Source of the DNA: Candidula unifasciata
Lineage: Eukaryota > Mollusca > Gastropoda > Stylommatophora > Geomitridae
Direction: 5' to 3'
Length of the DNA stretch: 64,000 nucleotides
Assembly (NCBI GenBank): GCA_905116865.2
Contig: CAJHNH020003188.1
Location: forward strand, 1 to 64,000
Under the pieces are notes generated by a model that was not told where the DNA came from, did no database searches, and saw only the letters and a list, made by a program, of their open reading frames with translations. The translations under genes were made by a program, and so were the position numbers. Positions 58,239-64,000 of this stretch are shown piece after piece; position 1 is the first letter of the stretch; each line of letters starts with the position of its first letter.

Positions 58239-59790
58239 TTTATATTTCAACTTGCTTAACCGTGTTTATTTTGTGTTTATAACAATCCATGATCACTTTA
58301 TCACTATTCTTTTGATGTTAAGTTTCCCAATTTTAAGAAAATTTCCCAAGTTTTCCACCAATAAAGATGTGGTCAGAATTCTTCGACTTCTAATATCTTC
58401 TCTGATGTTGATGATAGCAGGTGTTTCCACCAATCACATCACGCTCTGTTGCCCACTCTACAAGTCTATCCTCTCCTCCTCATCCTCCTCAGCCTCCTTA
58501 TCTTTCTCAGCCTCCTCATCCTCCTCAACATTCGCGTCTCTAACGCTTGGCTAACTTCCATATTTTCATGACAATAATTAATCAACACAAATACCCGCAA
58601 CTGTCCAGTCAGAGTATCGCTTATTTTATTCATGACTGACCATCTCATGAATCCGGGCAATAGACACTACATCCACGCTGACCAGTAATCATTCTTCCAC
58701 TGACAGGTTTAGATGAACCTCTTGACCGCTGGTGGCTGAGTTCTCTGGACAGAAAAATCATTAGCCGACCAAGGGCTGTATAATGTGAAAGGGTCCGGCC
58801 AGACTTTGGTTGTCTGCTCTTGGCAGGGAGAATGTTGTTCGGACGTGGATGTTTGACAAGAGGTCTATGGGCTGCAACAACACAACTCTATCCAATATAC
58901 AGTGATTATAGACCAGCATGCTCCACTTTCTAGCATAAAACTGGCATCACCATTATGTGCCGTATCGATATGCGTAGGCTGTCATGTTTGGCTATCTCTC
59001 ACGATCACTAGAAACACGGATCAGGTCAATGTGTTCGTCTCATCCCATCCATCTAGCCAAGCAACCGGCTATTTCACTCTTTGCCTCCTGCTTGCTCTCT
59101 TTCTACCAGTCTTGTCAGTTGTTACCAAGTTCTGGAGTCCACCTATTCTCATAATATGTCCCCACACAAAACACCCGGCACAGGCATGTCTGTTTGACAA
59201 AAAGGGTGTCTGTCTGTGTGTGGGGCTACTGATGCATGCAGAAAACCATTAGTAAACACATCCCTGATGTGATCACTGGGACTTTGGTAATTCGTGTGAT
59301 GTTTCCTAGAACTCTTGATGTTTCTGCTCTCAAATTCTTACCCAGTTTTGCGTCGTTCAATCGACTCTTGCACGGCTGTCGGAAATGACTTTGCGAGCCA
59401 TATACTGTCCGGTGGTGGGAGTTCCACAGTCCTGTTGCAAGCTGTGCAGGAAAATTCTCTGCAACCAAAACACACAAACAGTATTACAGGCAGAAACCCA
59501 ATGACCTGCGAAATCTGGCACATAGAATCCAGTTCCGCTTCCGGCGACTGTGTGGGGATTAGACGGCAGTGGCGTCCCCTGGTGACGACATGATGGAGGT
59601 ACCAGGTCTCACACAGAGCCCTTGGAGAGTTGCCTCCAATGTGAGAGATAGGAGGAGATGGGGGTCTGGAGTCAGTGAGAAATTGAGACCAACTGACAGG
59701 TGTGATCTTCCAGGAGAAGTTGGGAGAGGGGTGAGATAGAGGAGACATCATTCACCAGGCTGACGTATACGTATGAGGAGAATAAAGAAG
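58239..59790. other. 1.5 kb with no gene recognised
   Basis: A CCTCCTCAT-rich patch (58470-58530). Frames of 116 codons (58902, plus) and 137 codons (59338-59751, minus) show no domain that I recognise. Confidence 0.45.
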
Positions 59791-60060
59791 TAGTTTGCGA
59801 AAGGGAGGGAGATATAGAGAGAGAGAGAGCGAGTGGAAGGTTTAGAGAGATGGAGAAAGGGAGAGAGAGAGGTAGGGGAGAGAGAACAGGCAGCGATGGA
59901 ATTAATTGAATAAGTCCATTAGTGATATCTGGGTCACAGAAAACCAGCAACAAAGAAAGGAAGAAAGGAAACGCCAAAGAGGAAAGAGAAAACAGGAAAA
60001 CAAACAGGTTTCGAGAAAAGGAAGTGGGGGGGGGGGGGGGGCGGGCGAGGAAAACGCAAA
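59791..60060. repeat. GA-rich tract with G-run
   Basis: GAGAGAGA segments at about 59814-59880 and a G-run near 60026. Confidence 0.75.
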
Positions 60061-61267
60061 TAAAAAACTATGTACAGTAAGAATTAGGTCACAGCGAGTG
60101 AGGATGTGTTCACAAGAATGTCAAACATGTCGTACAAGGAACTGTCGCAGCAGAAACACGACTATCATTAACTAGTCTACGAAAGCCTCAGTTGCATCTG
60201 TATGTGAATGTATTCACCTTTGTCAGTTGAAATTTAAAAGTGGAAACAAAAAGGGGAAAGAATAATAATAAGAAAAATGAGTGAGTTAAAGAAGGAGCAA
60301 GGAATGAGGAGGTAAGCAGTAATAACTATACTGCGATCAGTTGGAGACAAGACTTTGCAGCTCCGAATCATTCTCTTCTGCCCCGTGTCGTTCCTATATC
60401 AGGTGTCGTCTCCACAGTGAAGGCTGGTTGCACTGGATCCTCAACACGCTCTGTCTCTTGTCCTGGTTGTACACTCTCTCAGACTGCTGTTCATCCATCT
60501 CTTTATGTTGGCCTCCCACTTGTAATGTTGTCTACCTCTTGCTCTCTTGTCCATGACTTTTCGCTCCAGTATGATATTGTATGAAACAGAATGGATTGCT
60601 ACGGTGTCCCTATATAATATTAAAAGTGTAAACGGTGCAACAATATCAAAGACTCATTTTGTTTTAAATGCCTGCCTTTATAACCGATGTACGTACCATT
60701 TGGTAGAGCGGCATAGGCCTCAGGATTTAGGGCCGCATAGCTAGTGCAGTCGCCACACACTGTGCAGGTTAGGACTTTAAAATACGTATTATTGAAGACT
60801 CATTTATTTTAAAAGTCCAAAATGAATATTTTTTTTTTCTAGGTGTCAAGTCCACGCTCGCTGATCAATGTTGTTGTTAGTGTTACTTTTTTATTATTAT
60901 TATCATTACTCTGTCCTTTTTCCTCATTTCTTCTACTTCTTCTACCTCTTCCCCTTCTTTGTCTTCTTCTTCCTCCTCTTCTCCTGTTTTTTTTTTTTTT
61001 TTATCTTCTTACCAACAATGTCAGACGTCTGATTTTTTTAAACAGGCTTGTATTGCTTTTGTTGTTGACGTTGTTGTTATTGTTTTTATTAAATGGGGTG
61101 GTATGTTATGAAAGCAATATGTTAATATTATTGTTATTATTATTATGAGATGAGCCCTCCTTGAGGTGGGTGGGGTGAGGGGAGGGGGGTTACGGGGGCT
61201 GGTAATCTCCTCCCAAACTTGACCCACAAATGTAGATAAGAACATAAAATGTTTTACTGACAAAATA
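60061..61267. other. No gene recognised
   Basis: TTCTTC- and ATT-rich near 60890-61000, a T-run at 60986-61003; otherwise unique. Confidence 0.5.
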
Positions 61268-61385
61268 CAATTGATGAGTAAAACATGAGTGTTTGGAAAG
61301 GCCGAATGTAAGACTGGCCTGCGTGCCCAATATGTAACTTTTTGAAAAAAACAAGTTCCCTTGTTAGTTCGTTCGTTCGTTCCTT
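61268..61385 (+). mobile_element. Family E 3' end with TTCG tail
   Basis: GGAAAGGCCGAATGTAAGAC, TGGCCTGCGTGCCCAATATG, CTTTTTGAAAAAAAC and a (GTTC)n tail. Confidence 0.72.
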
Positions 61386-61462
61386 CTTCTGTATTCCCTG
61401 CGAGTACAGGTTGTGCTACTGTGCTTTTCCCGCCCCCAGACACTTGTACACACGGGGAGTGG

Positions 61463-61546
61463 GTAACCAGCGTCACAGAGGGTTGATAATGTAACCAGCC
61501 TCATAGAGGGATGATAATGTAACCAGCGTCACAGAGGGATGATAAG
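61463..61546. repeat. 28-bp tandem repeat, 3 copies
   Basis: GTAACCAGCGTCACAGAGGG starts at 61463, 61491 and 61519. Confidence 0.85.
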
Positions 61547-61923
61547 CTATCCGAGGGATAGATGGCGTCCACTGACGTCTAAGACCCAGCCATAGACCTA
61601 TCTGCCGATGACAGGAACTGTTTAACATTTCTGACTTTGACAATTCCTTGATAACAGAGACGTGCGTCACACAGCCAGGGTTGGCTATCTTTAGCAGCAT
61701 CATCAACATCATTAGCATATTGTTTACGGAGTTGTCAAGCAATTGTTGCCTGTTGAGAGACGGTGGCTAGCAAGGAGGATGCACACAGGGACAAACCCAG
61801 CGATTTGTGTATTCTTTACATTACTTTGTACAACTAACCGTGGGATTTTTTTTTATTTTTTTTATTTTTCAGTTAGGCAATTTAAGGTTTAGTATTTGTC
61901 ATTGCTTGCAATGACCGTAAAAT
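61547..61923. other. No gene recognised
   Basis: Unique, with a T-rich patch near 61848. Confidence 0.45.
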
Positions 61924-62400
61924 AAGAAGAAAAAGAAGAAGTAGAAGAAGAAGAAGAAGAAGAAGAAGAAGAAGAAGAAGAAGAAGAAGAAGAAGAAGAA
62001 GAAGAAGAAGAAGAAGAAGAAGAAGAAGAAGAAGAAGAAGAAGAAGAAGAAGAAGAAGAAGAAGAAGAAGAAGAAGAAGAAGAAGAAGAAGAAGAAGAAG
62101 AAGAAGAAGAAGAAGAAAAAGAAGAAGAAGAAGAAGAAGAAGAAGGAGAAGAAAAAGAAGAAGAAGAAGAAGAAGAAGAAGAAGAAGAAGAAGAAGAAGA
62201 AGAAGAAGAAGAAGAAGAAGGAGAAGAAGAAGAAGAAGAAGAAGAAGAAGAAGAAGAAGAAGAAGATGTAGAAGAAGAAAAAAGATGAAGATGAAATTCG
62301 GAAGATGATGATGGTGAAGATAATGATGATAACGATGATGATAACGATGATGATAATGATGATGGTGATAATGATGATGGTGGTGATGATGATAATGAAG
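61924..62400. repeat. (GAA)n microsatellite then (GAT)n
   Basis: About 350 bp of GAA with rare AAAA and GGA interruptions (61924-62283), then GATGAT/GATAAC (62284-62396). Poly-L, poly-S and poly-F minus frames are artefacts. Confidence 0.96.
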
Positions 62401-62611
62401 CAATAACTAGAACTTCCTGGCACTGAAACCAACAAGCACACAAGAATGAATGACACGCAGACGAATGAGACGGAGAGATCACTGATTGAACTGCAGTGGA
62501 CAGAAAAGGCTAAAACGTCTTACCTCGAGTTGGATGCTGCCTTATGCTCCACTGGGGACTTCTGGGTGGGATTACAAGTGCAGTTTAATAAAACGAAAGC
62601 GAACAAAAAAC

Positions 62612-62616
<5 letters not shown>
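62401..62616. other. No gene recognised
   Basis: Unique spacer. Confidence 0.4.
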
Positions 62617-62668
<52 letters not shown>

Positions 62669-62697
62669 GGGGAGGGAGGGAGAGAGAGAGAGAGCAA
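62617..62697. repeat. (GA)n and G-run
   Basis: GA dinucleotides, a 15-bp G-run, then GA again. Confidence 0.95.
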
Positions 62698-63214
62698 GTG
62701 GACTGAATAGGGTATCTTTCATTTGAGAGAACTTTGTATTGGCAATCAATACTAATACGTCACCGGGGACCCCCAGAACGGTGTCCTGTGTTTTAGTGTC
62801 CCTGTAATTCTTTCCCAGGGGACAGGCGCCAGTGGAACATTCGAGATTCTGCGACTAATAAACACCACTTTTAGTGATTTCACTTTTAGAGAGTCCCAGA
62901 GTTTATGACTACACACGATGTTTAATGAAACACTTTAGGCTAGGTGGCATATTTGTATGCAGACTATTGGTTCCTTGCATCTCAGATACGATTTGAGGCT
63001 GCGTCTGCCTGATGAAGAATGTATGAATAATGTATTAATATCTATTTTTCCATAAATATTTTAGAATTTTAGAAATCCATGAATGTGTGTAGGATAAAAT
63101 GTGTGTATGTTAATATGTGTGCGCGGGCGAGTTCGTGACACAGTTAGAAGTCACCACTTCAAATTCTCTCAGTAAGTCCTGTCACTTGTTCAGAATGTCT
63201 CTGTACACACGATC
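62698..63214 (-). mobile_element. Family B fragment at 62945-63015 within unique sequence
   Basis: Plus reads TATGCAGACTATTGGTTCCT, TGCATCTCAGA and TTGAGGCTGCGTCTGCCTGA, matching the centre of Family B. The rest of the stretch is unique. Confidence 0.5.
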
Positions 63215-64000
63215 CGATCGTCGCAGTGTAACATGTACATGAGTTCAGACTGTCGTAGTACAACATGTACATGAGTTCAGACTGTCGTAGTACAACATGT
63301 ACATGAGTTCAGATTGTCGTTGTACAGCATGTACATGAGTTCAGATTGTCGTTGTACAACATGTATATGAGTTCAGATTGTCGTTGTACAACATGTACAT
63401 GAGTTCAGATTGTCGTTGTACAACATGTACATAAGTTCAGATTGTCGTTGTACAACATGTACATGAGTTCAAATTGTCGTTGTACAACATGTACATGAGT
63501 TCAGATTGTCGTTGTACAACATGTACATGAGTTCAGATTGTCGTTGTACAGCATGTACATGAGTTCAGATTGTCGTTGTACAACATGTACATGAGTTCAG
63601 ATTGTCGTTGTACAACATGTACATGAGTTCAGATTGTCGTTGTACAACATGTACATGAGTTCAGATTGTCGTTGTACAGCATGTACATGAGTTCAGATTG
63701 TCGTTGTACAACATGTACATGAGTTCAGACTGTCGTAGTACAACATGTACATGAGTTCACACTGTCGTAGTACAACATGTACTTGAGTTCAGACTGTCGT
63801 AGCACAACATGAACATGAGTTCAGATTGTCGAAGTACAACATGTACATGAGTTCACATTGTCGTAGTACAACATGTACGTGAGTTCACACTGTCGCAGTA
63901 CAACATGTACATGATTTCAGATTGCCGAAGTAAAATATTTAGACGAGATCAGATTGTCGCAGTAAAACCTGTAAAACGAGTTCAGATTGTCCTTGTTCTT
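63215..64000. repeat. 32-bp minisatellite, at least 24 copies, runs off the window
   Basis: The core is TTGTACAACATGTACATGAG followed by TTCAGATTGTCG. Each unit holds an inverted repeat, TGTACA-ACA-TGTACA. Variants TCGTAG (edges) and TCGTTG (centre) form separate blocks; the last three units are diverged. Confidence 0.93.

Noticed and set aside
61882..62482. Poly-Leu, poly-Ser and poly-Phe frames
   Set aside because: Three phases of the GAA microsatellite antisense.

Overview
The window is eukaryotic, non-coding and very rich in repeats. I find no convincing host protein-coding gene, rRNA or intact tRNA. Every long open frame lies in a tandem array or a decayed transposon. The retrotransposon remnants carry the RNase H signature GNERAD and RT C-terminal motifs of non-LTR elements, and they sit among tRNA-derived SINEs. 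Together these suggest an animal, most likely a lophotrochozoan and plausibly a gastropod mollusc. That assignment is an inference from element style, not a database match.

By my tally about a third of the window (roughly 21 kb) is tandem repeat. There are more than 25 unrelated minisatellites with units of 10 to 46 bp, plus long microsatellites. The largest arrays are at 5.1-5.9, 6.1-7.3, 8.0-9.6, 15.8-18.0, 25.0-26.2, 31.5-34.0, 42.4-43.1, 44.3-45.8, 53.7-55.5 and 63.2-64.0 kb; the last runs off the window edge.

The second layer is dispersed elements, which I grouped into families by comparing copies inside the window. SINE A is about 283 bp with a tRNA-like head; the copy at 35.3 kb has a 12-bp target duplication. 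Family B is about 285 bp, ends in a GAA-rich tail, and has nine copies or fragments. SINE C is 218 bp with a 15-bp target duplication at 19.1 kb. Family E is four 3' ends with TTCG tails. Family F is two copies, at 28.7 and 47.3 kb. There is also a 462-bp hAT-like element with an exact 8-bp target duplication, and eight RT or RNase H coding remnants.

The most unusual object is at 3180-4655. It is a 1.48-kb insertion made of about three 493-bp units arranged as a head-to-head palindrome, carrying a tRNA-like promoter region, flanked by a 13-bp target duplication and nested inside a Family B copy. It does not fit an ordinary SINE and is the best candidate here for an undescribed element. No operon-like or pathway organisation exists; the layout records nested transposition followed by repeat expansion.
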